Of a DNA stretch of 64,000 nt, positions 10,935 to 25,900 are shown in pieces (the first letter of the stretch is position 1; each line of letters opens with the position of its first letter). The notes under the pieces are model-generated. The model did no database searches, had not been told where the DNA came from, and worked only from the letters and a program-made list of their open reading frames with translations. The DNA is from Symsagittifera roscoffensis (lineage: Eukaryota > Xenacoelomorpha > Acoela > Convolutidae). The translations under genes were made by a program, and so were the position numbers. The stretch lies in NCBI RefSeq assembly GCF_963678635.1, contig NC_087065.1:43713430-43777429 (forward strand), given 5' to 3'.

Positions 10935-13900
10935 CTGAAACAGACTTCTAGTTTGTTCGATTTAAAACGAGTATATAAGGGAAGCTAAATTCGCGATAAC
11001 CTCAGACAAAAAAATTTAAAAATTTTGGATTGAGAGTGCTTGAAACCAAGTTTTTTTTATAGGGAATTCGCTTAAAACGCCTTCTTAATAGTATTTTTAA
11101 CTACCTCTAGCTCTCCGTAGGATGAGAGAAGTCCAGCTCCGTATGCTTTCACTTTTCCATCCTCCATCACGAGCCCAAACTCCACTGTGAACCAATACAA
11201 CTGCAAAAAAATATGTGATATAATAAGTATTTACTGAACCAAACAATAGTATTTTGTTCCGACCATTTGAAAAAAGGGGAGGAACTTTGTATTCGAGTGA
11301 TTAAGTTTTTTCTTTTTGTTTTGCACGCAAAATTAGGTACCACAAATAATCATCGGACTGGGTTGAGTGATATATCCTATTAAAATCCTTTCAATCAGGA
11401 TTCGAGCCACATTAAAAATTTTCAAAATTATTTTAACAGTGTCGAGAAAAACTGGTTCGAAACTTTTGATTTTTGCTCTAATTTTGAACAAATATGGTGT
11501 GAGCGTGTAGGCTTACAAAAGCTTATTCAAGCTTACTTTAAACCTCGAAAACTTATTTTTACTCGAGCAACTTAGTTTTTGTGAATCAAAAACTTGAAAC
11601 CTCAATAAATTTTTCTAGTCAATTTTCTTCAAAAACTGTCTTCCGAATGGCCTTTTTACTAAGCCTAATTTTTTTTTAGCTTAGATCTTTTTCTCACGTC
11701 ATGCGGAAAAAACGACACTAATTTGAAAAAAGTCATCCATCATATATTGGTTATTGCTATAACTTTGAAGCAGCCTTAACAGCTTGGCTGTGATGATGTT
11801 ATTTAAATGTATCACGGTGGCCAATTTGACTACGAATTCGTCCGATGCTCCCAGGGATGCTAGTCCTATCTTCTGGGAGAAGTCAGCCAGTCGGGGGTCC
11901 ATGAACATCACCACGTGGCCCAATACTTCGTGAATCAGGTCCCTAAAACATAAATAGGATCTTCAGTTAAATTGAATGCAGGAACTAAATACGACGATGA
12001 AAAATGCAAGTATCTTGACGTCATGTTGAGCCAAAGATATACATGAACAATCAAGTAGATTGCAAAAGCAGCTGAAAACTAGTGTGATATCATCTGATTC
12101 GAAATAATAACTTGTTGATCGTTTTCACATTATTACGAATTCACATTATTACGACTTCCGTCCCGGGTCGAGATCGTTGTTTTATTTTCAGACCGTCTGG
12201 ACGAGAATTTAGCATGTTCAGACCGTTGAGACCAGAATGTGGTATGTTCAGACCGTGTGGACCGAAAAATCTGGATTCAGACCATGTGGACCGAATGAAT
12301 CTGGTGTCAGACCATGTGGACCGACAGAACTCATATTCAGACGTGGGGACCAAAAAAACCTGGATTCAGATCGCGTGGACCAAAGTAGTCCGGATTCAGA
12401 ACGTAAGAACAGGAAAACTATGGTTTGCGGTTTCGAACCTTGTGAACCGAAAAATTTCGGCAAAAAACCGTTTGGACCATTTAACCCAGTGTAACTTCGA
12501 GTTTAATCCAGTTTTATAACAAGTATGAAAAAAACGAGATTGTAAATCAATATCACCGCACATTCAATTTGAGATGCAGTCGTTTGTCAATGAATCTTGC
12601 TGACCTTGACTGAGTTTCATTATGTCATATAATAACAAAAACAAATCTAGCTTCTCTGGCTACTGCCATTGCAGTACCGCTGTCCCCTTTCGGTGGGAAA
12701 AAAATTGTTTCTTTGTTACAAATTGTTACAAAGTTGTTACAAATTTGTGTATGATATACATAATATTGTTTTCAACTCAGTTTTACCTGGTCAGAAAGTG
12801 TTTCATTTAACATTACTCTTCAACACTGGCTTTTCATTTTCAATCTTTCTTTTTCTTTGACTCGGAATTCATTTCCAGTCCAGTGACCCAGTCTGGACTC
12901 CAGATTTTGTCTAATGCTCACGATTTTTCTCCGTATATCCGTTTAAACAGACAGCTTACAAGTTGGTGCAATCGGTGTTCTGCTGTATCCTTCAGTTAGT
13001 TGCGTTTTGCTAAAATTCTTCGATATGCTTGCAATGATACCCATTGTAACTCGTCAGAAATTTCGTCGGTTTCGTCAGATTGCTCCTGTACTACCCTCGC
13101 CGAGTGTTTAATCGGCTATTCGTATTCTACCGAAGTTTATGCTTTTCGGGTTGCATGCTTCTCAATTTTCTTTTGATATTTCTATAACCTTAATGTTTCA
13201 TCTGATTGATTCCGTCGTTTTACTGCTTCTGCAGTGGTTGGTCAATCTGGTGACGTTTCTGCTAATTCGTCCAATGACAGTGGTTGTAGACTAGTTTCTC
13301 AACAACTTCGCTCGACTTTCTTCTCCATATCTCTTTGTAGGACTTGTTACGTCATTTCTAATGTGTCATTTTGTGTTGTTTTGTCCTCTTCAAACTCTTC
13401 GTTCTTCTTCTGATGTCAAATTTTTTCTTTCGTTTTATTCGTTGCTCTTTGGCTTTGATGTGGTCTGCGCACTCATCTTCAATGCTGTGCTCGGTTTTGC
13501 CTCAATGCGGTTGCGTTTTGTAGCCGTAGCTTTGTTTTGTTTAGTTTCCTGCACTCTTAGTTTCTTTTTCTGTACCGAAGATATGATTGTTACTTCCTCC
13601 TTAGTTTTTGGTCTGGGGTTTGTTTCTCCCTTACTCGGCCTTGCCCTCATTTCTCACAGATTGATTCCGCCTTCTGCATCTCTATCGTTCAAAGTTTGTA
13701 CTACTGTGCTTTCCTGGAAATTTTTTATGACTGCATTTTTTGAAAAAACTTCGTTGATCTCGTCACTTGATTCTGAATCCGATGAAGTTGTTTCCATTGG
13801 CGTGTCCCTTCTTAATATTATATTTGCTTGTTGCGTTGGTGCACTCTTCATAGCCTCCGGCTTGTTTTTTTCTCTTGTTCTTCTAAATTTACCTCTCGCA

Positions 13901-16900
13901 ATCGCCAGGCTTGATTTCCGGTACACCGTTCCCATTGCTGTGGTGACTGTTGACGCTGTTTTTTGTTGTACGGGACGAAATGCTTTTGTAAGCGTAAATG
14001 GTTTTTCGAATTGACGGTTTGGATTCTTCCTGCCTACCACTGATTTTCGATCTAGTTTGTCTACTTTGCCCTTCTTCAAACGTATTTTCTCCTTCAATTC
14101 CACAATTTCATACTTTTCCGAGAAGTCAAGTACCATTCAGTTCCGGGTTTGCATTCATTTTTGCATCCATACTTTGTTTTACGTCGTTTATAATCGTGCT
14201 TTTTTGGATCTTCGTCCATGCTGCATTGGCCTCCGAGAAATTTGCAATGTGTTTTGTCGCTCCTGGTTTTTCCTGTCTGTTGTTTGCTGTTTACGTCTCG
14301 GCTGATTTGTCTTGTTCTCACAATCTTGACGTTCTCTTTGCCCTGGTCGATCCCCATCTCTTCAACTGCAAAAATCGTCGATCTGACTTTTTCAATTGCT
14401 CTTTTGCTAAAATTCGACATGGTCAAAAACTGACCTCTTCCAATATCAAACTCTTGCTAGTCTGCTTCACTGGAGTTTTATTGATCTTTTTCTGTTTGCT
14501 CCATCCTTAATCCCGAGTTATCAAAACTGAGCCCTTTTTAATTGATTTTGATTTTTCGTCCAAAAGCATTATCCCTAGTCTTATTTTGATTAATTGTATC
14601 GCGCGCTCGACCAGACCACATCCTTATAGTCTCCAATACGACAAATTAACTGTTGAAAAATGTTTTTCGAGCAAAAAGTTTTCATGCTCTTTAGTTTGAA
14701 CCCTGAAAACTGCTCTGTTTTTTTTCTGATTCTGCTATACTATGTGTGTCCATATATGTTTGAAAATTTTTTTCGATGTTTTACTGCCTGTGGATTTTAT
14801 TACTTGAACTGACGGGATTTTCAAAAACCGATATATTTGAACAGGTATCTTTTTTTTTCGCCACCAACAGGTATCTTTTTTTCTAGAGCTTGCTCTTGTT
14901 TTTTTAGAGCCTGCATAACCTAGTTGTCATCTTTGTCCTGGCTGCGTGAGCCAAAAATTTGTTTTGAAGCATATTTAGAGATCAGGTATTTCAGGTTTTG
15001 ACCATGTCTAGTGCATTCCTGTTCTTCATCCCTCATATTCACGGAAACGCGGAAGACAGTTTCTACGGCCCGTTTATTTATATGTTCTTCATCATTTTTT
15101 GTTCCGGTCCCTGATTATTTGGATTTGTTTTTTTTTTGGTTTTTGAACAGTCCGTTGCTGTAGCAGTGTACTTTATCACGCCAACTTAAAATTGAATAAG
15201 CGTGATCAAAACCGTTTGCGTTCCGGCTGAGTGGAGTTAGTTTACTGCGTCGGCTAAATTTTTCAGCCGAGTGCTTCATGAAACTTTTTTTATCGGTGGT
15301 ACATCAAATTTCTCATCACAGTATGTTGTTTTCCAATGGGTTCCTCGGTGGTTCCCTTGAGATAAAATCTTTGATCACCTTATCCCTAACGAATAAATGA
15401 AAAACCTTGAACTGAAATGGAATTAACCTCTTTGCCCATCTAGTTAGTCTAGATTTGTGAGTTGTACTTGCTCGACTTGCAATTAGGAATATTAGTAGCG
15501 CTTGGTGGTCTGTAGCTACTATATTTGCAACCCACAAAATGTGCTTAAAACAATCCGTTTTCCCTTCTTCTGCAAGCAGTTCTAACTCATTCATATAATA
15601 GTTTTTTCCTGCTCGTTAAAACAGCTTGCTGCAATTTATATAGAGACCCAGTTGAATTCTTTCTGTTCTAACGTGGCGCTTAATCCTCTGAGGCTAGCGC
15701 CGCAATTTTTAACCTTGCTTCTTGGTTTGGATTGTACTGAACAATTTTCAATATAATCGCCACCAACTTTTGAATTTGTCAAATATTTGTCTATGTATAG
15801 ACGTCCAGTTAAACTTTTTTGTGGGTTCGCTCACTGTATTATTCGCTTTTTTCATCGTCTTAACCATTCTGTCAACGTCGCTGTGTTAGATTTAAGTTTC
15901 ACAGACTAATTTATTTTTTGATGCCCATTTTCTGTCAAATAAATTTTTCAATTTTTTCGAATTTGTTGTTTCTAATCAAACACTTCATCTCACTGTAACA
16001 TGTCAGTTTGCGGCTTTGATTTGGGAGGGGATTTTCGAAATTTTGATTTTCCTTAAGTTCCTTGAAGATCTAACTCCAGAAAAATCTCGTTTTTTTTTCT
16101 GTAAGTAATAGAAAAACTTCTGGTATTATCCATCCTGCTGATGTCATCTTAGCTTTTGAAGCCCCCATTTTATTTGTGGGTTTTTTGATATAGTCAACAA
16201 GTTACGAATTTGTTTTAGCTTGTTCTCTGCTAAAAACTCCTCTATAAAAGTTGATGTTAATATCTGTTTAGACGACCTCCATGTTTTGAAGAAAAAATTA
16301 TGTCGAGTTTATGTCGATGTTCCAGTTTATGCCGACCTTCATATGCATTTTGTGGTTATCCATCATAGGCTTTTTCTAGTCTCATTTTCAAAATCTGAGT
16401 CTGTGCTGTAGATTTCTGCATGTTCGTACTGTTTAATATATAACCCTCAACTTCCGATTCTTCGTCCATTTCTTTAATTACCATTGTTTCGATCTGTTTC
16501 GAGTTTTCTAATCACTCCTTAACTATCACATTCAGCTGTTGGCACCTGCACATAACTCGCAAATTAGTTTTATACTGTTTTTGCTTTCTTTGCCCATTTT
16601 CAAACAGTTTTTCAGATCTTTCGTCCCAAATATTCTCCTAAATCTCGTGCATGTTTTCTTTTCTTGTTTCTATCTCAATAGGCTGGCTTTTACCCTGGTT
16701 GAAATTTTTGTACGACGTCTTTTGTCTTCTAAGGTTTTGTTTTTTGAAATTCAAAATTGGCTCTGCGTTGATTTTCATTTGAGTAGTTTTGCTCGCCAAT
16801 GCTTGACTGTGGTTCTGGTACACTTGCGTTATCTGTTTGTTATGTTTAATTTTTTGTGCTTTTCTTAGCACTTTTTCACGGGTAAGTGTCTCAAATGTTA

Positions 16901-19900
16901 ATCTCTCTCGCAAAACATTGTCTCTCGTTTTTGAATTAAAAAAATATTTTTGTAGTTCTTTTTCCATTGCTCGTAGTCTGATCGTGCTGCTTGGGCAGTC
17001 AATACTGCATGAAATGTCTCAAATTGCTCATTTTGATCAAGTGCGCGTGAACAACTTGTATTGTTCATTTATCAAACCCTTCAACTTTGTCGAACGTTGT
17101 CGTTATCACGTAGTCATGTCATATAAATCTCTAAACGTTTGTTGTTGTTGTTGTTTTTTATGTGAGAAATTGTTTGTAGCAGTCTAATTTTTTCTTCAAA
17201 TCCCGAAGATAAGAACAATCTGGAACCTGATCTAAACTACATTTTATGATTGGATAATTTAGATATTTTACCAATGTAAAGTATTTAATATTAACCAATC
17301 ATGATCCATCTAACTAACAACCCACTTATTTGTAAGTGCTGAGGTTACTTGTAATTTCAGCACCAGAGAGATTTGAATTTAACTTAGAAATTAGTTGGAC
17401 TCTCCCGAGCACTTCAGCAACCGCAATAAACCAGTATACCCTAGATCTATTGAGCCTAGCAGAGACTAGTTAAACAACCTGAGACTAGATAGTATAAGAG
17501 TAAGATTAGGATCGGTATTAGACTAAGAAGTTGCACGAATCTATCCGGCCGAAAATAAGATAGCGTGACGAGCAGACGGTGTACCCTATCCGAAATTACT
17601 CTATGAGTTAACCAACTCGGTCCTAACTCATCTGGTGCGACCATAAGTCTCGAACAAGACCTTAATAGCTTAGAATTAACCAAAATAGATTAGAAATTAG
17701 ACAAAAACATTTACAAAATGTTATACGACAATAATTTAATCGAAATGTCTCTACGACTCAATAGATCAGAGCCAATATTCCGAACCATAACAGAACTACC
17801 CGGAATTGGAAGAAGACCTCGAACCAGAGACGACATACGACAAAGTAGAAACTTGCCATATAGCTATATGATAGTTAGGCAAAAACCAGAACAAACTTTT
17901 ATATTTAGAATACTACTGGCAATGAATTTAGATTTTCATTTGCAAACATAAAATCTTGAAGTTAATCTTCAAAATCATTTCAGGCGCTAAACAAAATTAT
18001 TAATATACAATAACGATTGATAAAAAGATCTAAGATCGTTTTCCTAAAATTCTGCAGTAATATACAAAACATGTTTGAAAAATATTTATTGAAAAATAAA
18101 AAAAAAAAATTAGTAGCATGACAATAAATGGTTAATAATCATAAATCATCCTGTTGTTCCAGCTCCATCACCTAAAACATAACAGCAATCATAAACCCAC
18201 TAACATCATCAAAACACTAAATCTTTCCTTTACACACATTTAAAATTTTATTAAAACTTAAATTCACTTAATTTTAAAACCAGATCATCAAGGCTTATCC
18301 TTGGATCTTAAATCATTTTCTACTTAATTAAATTTCAAATTTGATCATCAAGGCTTATCCTTGGATCAAACAGAACAACTTTGTTCTCCCCCACCCACTT
18401 AATTAGTGTCTAACGACCTCAAACGTCGATTCACTACCCAACCCTTTCTAAAGACCTAAGACTAATAGAAATTTTTAAACAAAACTAATCATTCAAATTA
18501 GGATAAACAGTGAAGAACTTCGGTTATTCATCCTTCACTTGACCCCCCCTCTTACCAGACCCAGGATAAATCTTAGACTTAGTAAGTTTAAAATAGTATC
18601 TAACGAACTACTCGCGTTCTAATTATACCTGAACCTTGTGGATCGATTTACTATTCTCCAACCCTTGAACACAATCACTACCCCTAAGTAAGATTAAGTA
18701 AGTTAACACCTTAACTTATACTAGCCACGAGAAAGTAAAAAATCATTCTTCGGAATCGATATACTTTTCTCTCCAACCCTGAACAAACAGACCCAGGTTA
18801 AGCTAACCAAAAAATCGTAAGAACTAACAGTTTAAGAAAATAGAAACCATTTAACAACCTTTTGCATCCGTCATTCTAAACCTTATGTCATTTAAAAACC
18901 TAGGAAATAAACAAACAATCGTTTTACACAATTGTGAAATAGATAACAAAAAATACGACCTTGTAATCACACCTCATACACAAACAGTTGGATACATTCG
19001 AACAAAACGACAAACACTAAAAAGAAAAATAATAACGAAACAAAGACAAATAACACGAAAAAGATTTTCAAAAAATCGAAACGCATTTTCAGAATCAGAA
19101 ACCAATAGTTTAGACGAACTTTACAAACTAAAAGAATCAATAGATAAAAATTACCCACTTCACGATCAATTATATTTTTCTGACTCAGAAACAACTTCAA
19201 ATTCATCAAAAAGAGGAAAAAGAAGAATAAAAAAGCAGTATAAACACAAACCAGTACATTTATACAATTGGAATCAACCAATTAGACACATTGATAATTA
19301 CATATTAACAGTCATCGAACGAAAAAATGAGCTCAACGCACACCCCAGGTGAAGAAAGTCCAGATGATGATGAAATCTTTCCTTTTATAGTAGACGCAGA
19401 TACTGATAGAGGACAACACATATTTTGTCAAAATTTACTCGTAAATTTATTTGAACCCGGAATTAGTCCATGTAAAACAGAGTTCCCAGATGTAAAAATC
19501 AAAAGACAAATCATAGACCACTACTTAAAAGATATATGCAACATAACACAACAGTATGGAATCTACTCCATAGAATTCACCTCACCAAACCATAATAATA
19601 GAAAATATACAATTCAAACAGACGATCTTGATTTAGAATTTTCAAAAGTTTTTTCAGAATATATAAAAAGCATCCAATATCATAACTCACAAAGAGCAAA
19701 CTCCATATTCACCAATGAAGTTTTCGCAATAATATATAGTTATATTTCGATATTAGAAAACGAAATCCCAATAACAAATGCCTCACCGACAGAAACATCT
19801 AAACATTTAAGAGTACGACATGAAATCACACTACTCTCTAGTTATTTAAACATCATTAAAGAAAATTTCACGAAAGACGACGTTTCACAACATACAAAAC

Positions 19901-22900
19901 ACGATCTACAAAAAATTTTGGCATGGTTCATAATAGATTATTTCACACACAATATTGATTTAATTGCACAAGCAAGAAAAAATTTTAGACCCCAAAACTC
20001 GAACGATGATACCGCTATCACAGAACAATCAGATTATGTTTGGGACCCCGAATGGTCTCATCCCGCATTTATAAGCTTCCCACAATCAATCTCAAGTCAA
20101 GCAATAAGTACGATATCTTACATAAGAGATTATGTAAAAGTAATACCATTAACCATTGATGCAACACCATTAAACTATAATACATTTTTGCCCGATACAC
20201 AAAATAATAGTTTAAACTCTACAGTTATACACAATGAAAACCTCAATGGAACTAGGAATCTTACTCAACAAGATATCCAGACACCATCACACTTCATAAA
20301 TGAAGAAATTGTACACACAACAACTACACAACAAAGTATTTCACCAATACGCCCAAATTTAACAACACCAAGAAATACAAATCCTTCACAAACACAGGTA
20401 ACCTTACAATCAACCGTTAAACCTTCGGTTGCCCCTAAATATTCACATATGGATTACCAAACATACAGACCCATGACAATACCATCAAAAACACGCAAAA
20501 CATTCACTAGAAACAACTTTGCAGACCATAATTATAATTATACACATCCATCAAAAACATATAACCAACCACAAAGAAATTTTAACCAATATACAAGATC
20601 TCGAAATTGGGATAACCCAATGACCCAACCTAATTCAATAAATTTCCAAACAAATCCTCCACAGGATCACAGTGAAAATTACCCATTTTTTCAACAAAAT
20701 AAAAATAAAAAACAGACATCTTATCAAATGGATTATTTATCCTCAGATGATGATTTCTTACAACCAGATATATTTGCACCAAATACTCAAGAATATCGTA
20801 GACAAGGAATACAGAAAACACGTACAAATCATAGAAATTTTTCTCCACAACCAATAGATGCACAACATCAACAACCAATTCAACAACAAAATCTAATTAA
20901 TACACAATCTTTTCAACCAATTCAACAACAAAATCCAATGACTGCACACTCGTATCAAGCATCACAAATGCAAAATGAAATACCACTCCCATATTATCTC
21001 CAACAACATGAAATAACAAGAAACCAACTTTCAAATTTTTCTCAAATGCCAAATGCAGCAGAATCATTACAAATGACAATGAATCCATACCTTATGGGTG
21101 GATCATCAATAACATCAAACAAACCTTTAATGGTTTTCACAGGAACAGACCCTGAATACTCTGTAGAAGATTATTTAAATGCAGTAACAGCAAACCTGAT
21201 TTTAAATATTGGACCTGAACCAATTAATACGCCACTACATCAAAATTGGATACATCGACGCACAGCGTTAATACAAACAACCTTAGATGGCGCAGCCCAA
21301 AAATGGTTTTCAGTACTACCTCTAGAAATAAAATCAAACTGGAAAAGGTTTAAACAGGAATTTTCAAAAATGTTTGACTCCGAAAGAAACAAACAACAAC
21401 AAAGAGTTTTATGTAATGAAATTCGCAGATTACCAAACGAAACCATCAAGCAAATAGCAGTACGAATCGAAACACTAGTTCGAAAAGCATATTCATTAAA
21501 TACACATGACTATAAAAACACAAAGATGACAGAAATCTTAATGATGACCTTAACACCACAATTAAGGAAAATAGCAATAAAAAAGAGAGCATCCCATCCT
21601 TCTTCAATTCGAGAACCCGATTTAGATTTTCGAAAACTAGTAGACAAATTAGAACAAGCAGAAATCACGATGAAACTAGAAGAAACGGAAAATCTGAAAC
21701 TACAATACGTTAACAGAATTGAAACGACTCCCACTAATATTAATAATATACAGGAATCAGAGACAGACCTCGTTGAAAAAATCACTGAAATACTCAATAT
21801 TTATGAAAAGAACCCAAACTTCAAAGGCAAACCATCTTTCAAAAAATGGTGTAATTATTGCCGACGATACGGACATAGTATTTCCGAATGTAGACAAAAA
21901 CAGCAAGACAATCAAAATAAACCTGAAAAATATAAAGAACCAAATAAATCATTCTATCAATACATGAAAAAAGATCAAAATCTACCGAACAAAACAGTCC
22001 ACAGCAACAACAGTTCAGGAAAACCACTCCCGAACAATACAAATTATACAAGAAATCAATCACCATATAACTCAAGTTATAGAGGAAGATCACCAGAACG
22101 AAGAAACACGAACAATTCATCACAAAATCACTACAATAGACCAAATAGTCGAAATAACTACTCCAGATCAAATTCAAATACACAACGATTTGTTTCTAGA
22201 TCTAATTCCCAATCAAGAAATAACTACTATCCAAACAACCAATCACGAAATTCATCATACAATAGGAATAGAAACTACTCCTATAATCGAAATAGAAGTT
22301 ATTCAAACAACCGAAACCAGAATTACCCGAACAGTCAATCAAGGAATAACTCATATAATAGATCGAACTATAACAGACCAAACAATAATTACCAAAACAG
22401 ATCGCGAAATAATTCACAAAATCGACACTCAAGTTATAATAATCGTTATAGAAATTATTCCCAATCACCACACCGGAATAATAATAACTATAATAATTCT
22501 AATAATCGCCACAGAAGTAGTACACCTAAACATCAAAGACAAATCAATCAAGTACAGTCTAACCCAGAAACAACATCAGACCCTCCAGGTATTGATGACA
22601 CAGTAACTGATACGTTAAAACTCAATCAAATAAACTGTACATCATCAGATTCAGAAAGTGATACTGAAAACACTCTTTCTATCAATATGATAAAAGTCGA
22701 AAATGACTATGAATCTGTCATATATGAACAACCCTTTTCATCACACATATATGAAAATCAATCAGAATTTCTTCAAAATTATTACACTACACCCATAAAT
22801 TCCACACCAACGACGCAAGAAACAAATGAGATTAACACTACAGATCAAACCAATAAAAATACCAAAACAAAATGCTTGAATACAAACCATATTTATCAAA

Positions 22901-25900
22901 ATATACAAAAAGAACAACCCAAAGAAAAAATTTGGACAATACCATTTCTCTTAGAAAGCCCAAGAAATAAAGAATTTCAACCACCAGACCTTGAAATAGA
23001 TTTTTTAATTGATTCAGGAGCAGAATCAAACATAATAAACATCCCCACATGGAATGAAATAAAAACCTTACACCCAAAGCTAACACCTCTTGAAACCTCC
23101 AGCAAACTAGCAACAGCACAAGGATCAACATTGATAAACTACGGAAAAATCCAATTATTTCTCCTCCCCACCAGAACAATGGAACAAAGCAAAATTTTAA
23201 ATAAGCCATTTAAACAAATATTCCATATCACTGACATTAAATATAATATCATTGGAATACCATTTATTTCGAAGTATATACCAACAATTAACATACTAAA
23301 TAGTAAAATATTAATCAAAGATAAATATACAAAAACAAAAGAAACATCCTTAACATTTTTTCAAAGATTAAATAAACAACCACCATTCTTTTCAAAATTC
23401 TACCCGATATTTAACCAACAAAGAAAACACTTGAAACCACTATCAGGAAATATCTATAATTTTTCAATCAAACAAGTTCACCAATATGATAAAGAACAAA
23501 ACAAACAAAAATTTTATATGTCAGAATTTGAATTCAAACCTATTCACAAATTTTTCAAAATCACAATATCATCCATAAAATATTTGAAAAATTCGAATTC
23601 AGATATCATTTCCTTACATGTCTATAACAACACACCTTACCAAGTAACATTACCTTTAGGACTTTTAGGATATTGTGAAACCAACGCTACAATATCACCA
23701 ATACACGAAAAAGCCTATCGCGTAAATAATATACTCCAATTACTAGATATTTGCCAATCTACAATTCTTAATGAAGAATTATCTATAAATAATATAATAA
23801 GTAACGAAAACAGAAATACGGATTATTTCACAAAAACTCCATATTTCAAACCTACATTCAACATAAGTAACTACACAGAGGACCAACAAAAATTTTTAAC
23901 AATGTTTAATTTCCAACATTCACAAATAACACAAGACGAATTCGAAAAATTAGCCAAACAGCTAATTAAATATTCATCAGTCTATGCAACATCAAAATTC
24001 GATGTTGGGAAAATCAGTTCATCACTACATCTCCCGTTAAAACCAGACGCAGTTTTCAAAAAACAGAGAGCAAGTAAAGTACCAATTCACTTACATGATA
24101 AAGTGAACAGATTACTCGACATTTTAGAACAATACAACATTATATCACCAGTAAACAAAGAAGAACAACCAAAAGGCAACACATTTATCAACCCTGTTAT
24201 CATACTAGCTAAAGGAGAATCATTGAAAATCGTTCTCGATGCTAGATACCTCAATTCACTTATAGATGAATCAAAATGTAATTGGCCCATTGAACCAATA
24301 CAAGTTATTTTAACAAAAATAAACGGCAAATACTTTACAACCGCCGATATGAATAGTGCATACAATCAAATGCCACTAGATGAACAATCACGACGTTTAA
24401 CACAATTTGTTATCGGAAACCAACAATATGAATTCAACCGCTTATTCTATGGAATATCCATAGGACCAGCAGCATTTTCAGCTTTTATGAGCAAAATTTT
24501 TAGACCACTAATACTCAAGAAAAACGCAATCACCTATTTAGACGATGTTTTTATGCAATCACAAACAAAAGACGAGATGTTCAATGTTTTAGAAAAATAT
24601 CACCAAATACTTCAGAACGAAAATCTGAAGGCCGCCCCCGATAAATCACACTTCTTTTTGACAAGAGTTAAATTCTTAGGACATAATATAGAAAGAAAAA
24701 CAATCACTCCATTGAAATCACGCATTGACGCTATTCAAAAACTTCAACCACCAACAAATAAAAAGAAAATCCAAGAATTTCTTGGAATGTTAAACTTTTT
24801 AAGTAAATATGTTTATAAAATGCAATTATATCTACGACCATTTTATAACATCCTTAGACAACAAAATAACTTTGAATGGAACATAGAACATCAAACACGA
24901 TTTGAAGAAATAAAGAAACTTTTAACTGAACAAATTTCAAACACAATTCCAGATTCAAATCAACCATTTTATGCAATGTGCGATGCTTCGAACTTTGGCA
25001 TCGGTGCAGCACTATTACAATCACATAATGGTACAAATAAAATGAACCTCATATCAGCAAATTCTCGATTATTCACTCAAGCAGAGCTACGACTCTCAAC
25101 TCTAATGAGAGAATGTACAGCCATAATATATACACTGACAGAATATGAATTTCTGATACTTGGATCAAAACATCCAACAGTTCTATTCACAGACCATAAA
25201 CCAATCATCTTTCTCTTTACACAAAAATCTAACCCAAACCACCGAGTTTACAGATTTCAACTAATTCTAATGAAATTTCCAAACTTACATATAGTTTGGA
25301 CTGCAGGAAAAAATCTTGCATTACCGGACACCTTAAGTCGAAATACACCACCTGAATTACTTACACGAAAAACAACAGTTGAAATACCCAAAAACATAAA
25401 ATTCTACCTTGCAGAAAACGAAACATCACCCCGATTGGAATGTAAATATGCAGTAAAAACTGATATTGAACAATCACAAATAAATAATTTACAACATTTC
25501 CCACTTTATTTAGATTGTCAAAATAATCATTATGAAGTTGATTTACTTGGAACATCAACTTTCAAACCAATCCCATATTCTCAATGGATAAAAAATAACA
25601 CCCAACAAAAACGAACAAAACAACACCTGCCTAAGAAAGACCATTTTCCACTAATTGAAAAAGAAGATTTAACTGATAAAATAAATTTATCAGGACCACA
25701 AACAAATGATTCAAAATACACAATAAATCAAGTTTTTGACCTTCACGACCCACTTGATACAATACCCTTATCTAAATTAGAAATCGAAAACATTTTTCTC
25801 CCCCCAACAGAAATAATTACAATTTCAACACTGAAACAATATCAAAACCTTGACCCAGTAATTCGACAACTGAAATCATGGCACAAATATAAAACTAAAC

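Larger units (their letters stand above)
12679..17216 (-). pseudogene. internal region of a decayed Ty3/gypsy element, reverse orientation
   Basis: The (-) strand holds broken coding fragments in retroelement order: a gag-like piece at 16967-16638, an RNase H piece at about 15730-15316, then basic frames at 14426-13435. Stops and frameshifts separate them, and no intact protein remains. The long hydrophobic (+)-strand frames here are antisense shadows. The 5' end of this relic continues at 36142-36519, beyond the young insertion. Confidence 0.7.

Noticed and set aside
12112-12519. 135-codon frame with Arg-Pro-Cys-Gly repeats
   Set aside because: It is translation of a degenerate minisatellite; frames open on both strands with the same periodicity.
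13361-14510. Long hydrophobic (+) frames (217 and 170 codons)
   Set aside because: They are antisense to Lys/Arg-rich broken retroelement frames; Phe/Leu/Cys richness is what a complement of A/G-rich coding sequence gives.
17633-17655. PBS pairing to a specific tRNA
   Set aside because: The complement shows a GTTCGA loop, but the stem on either side does not pair and the acceptor length is off by one, so no tRNA is named.
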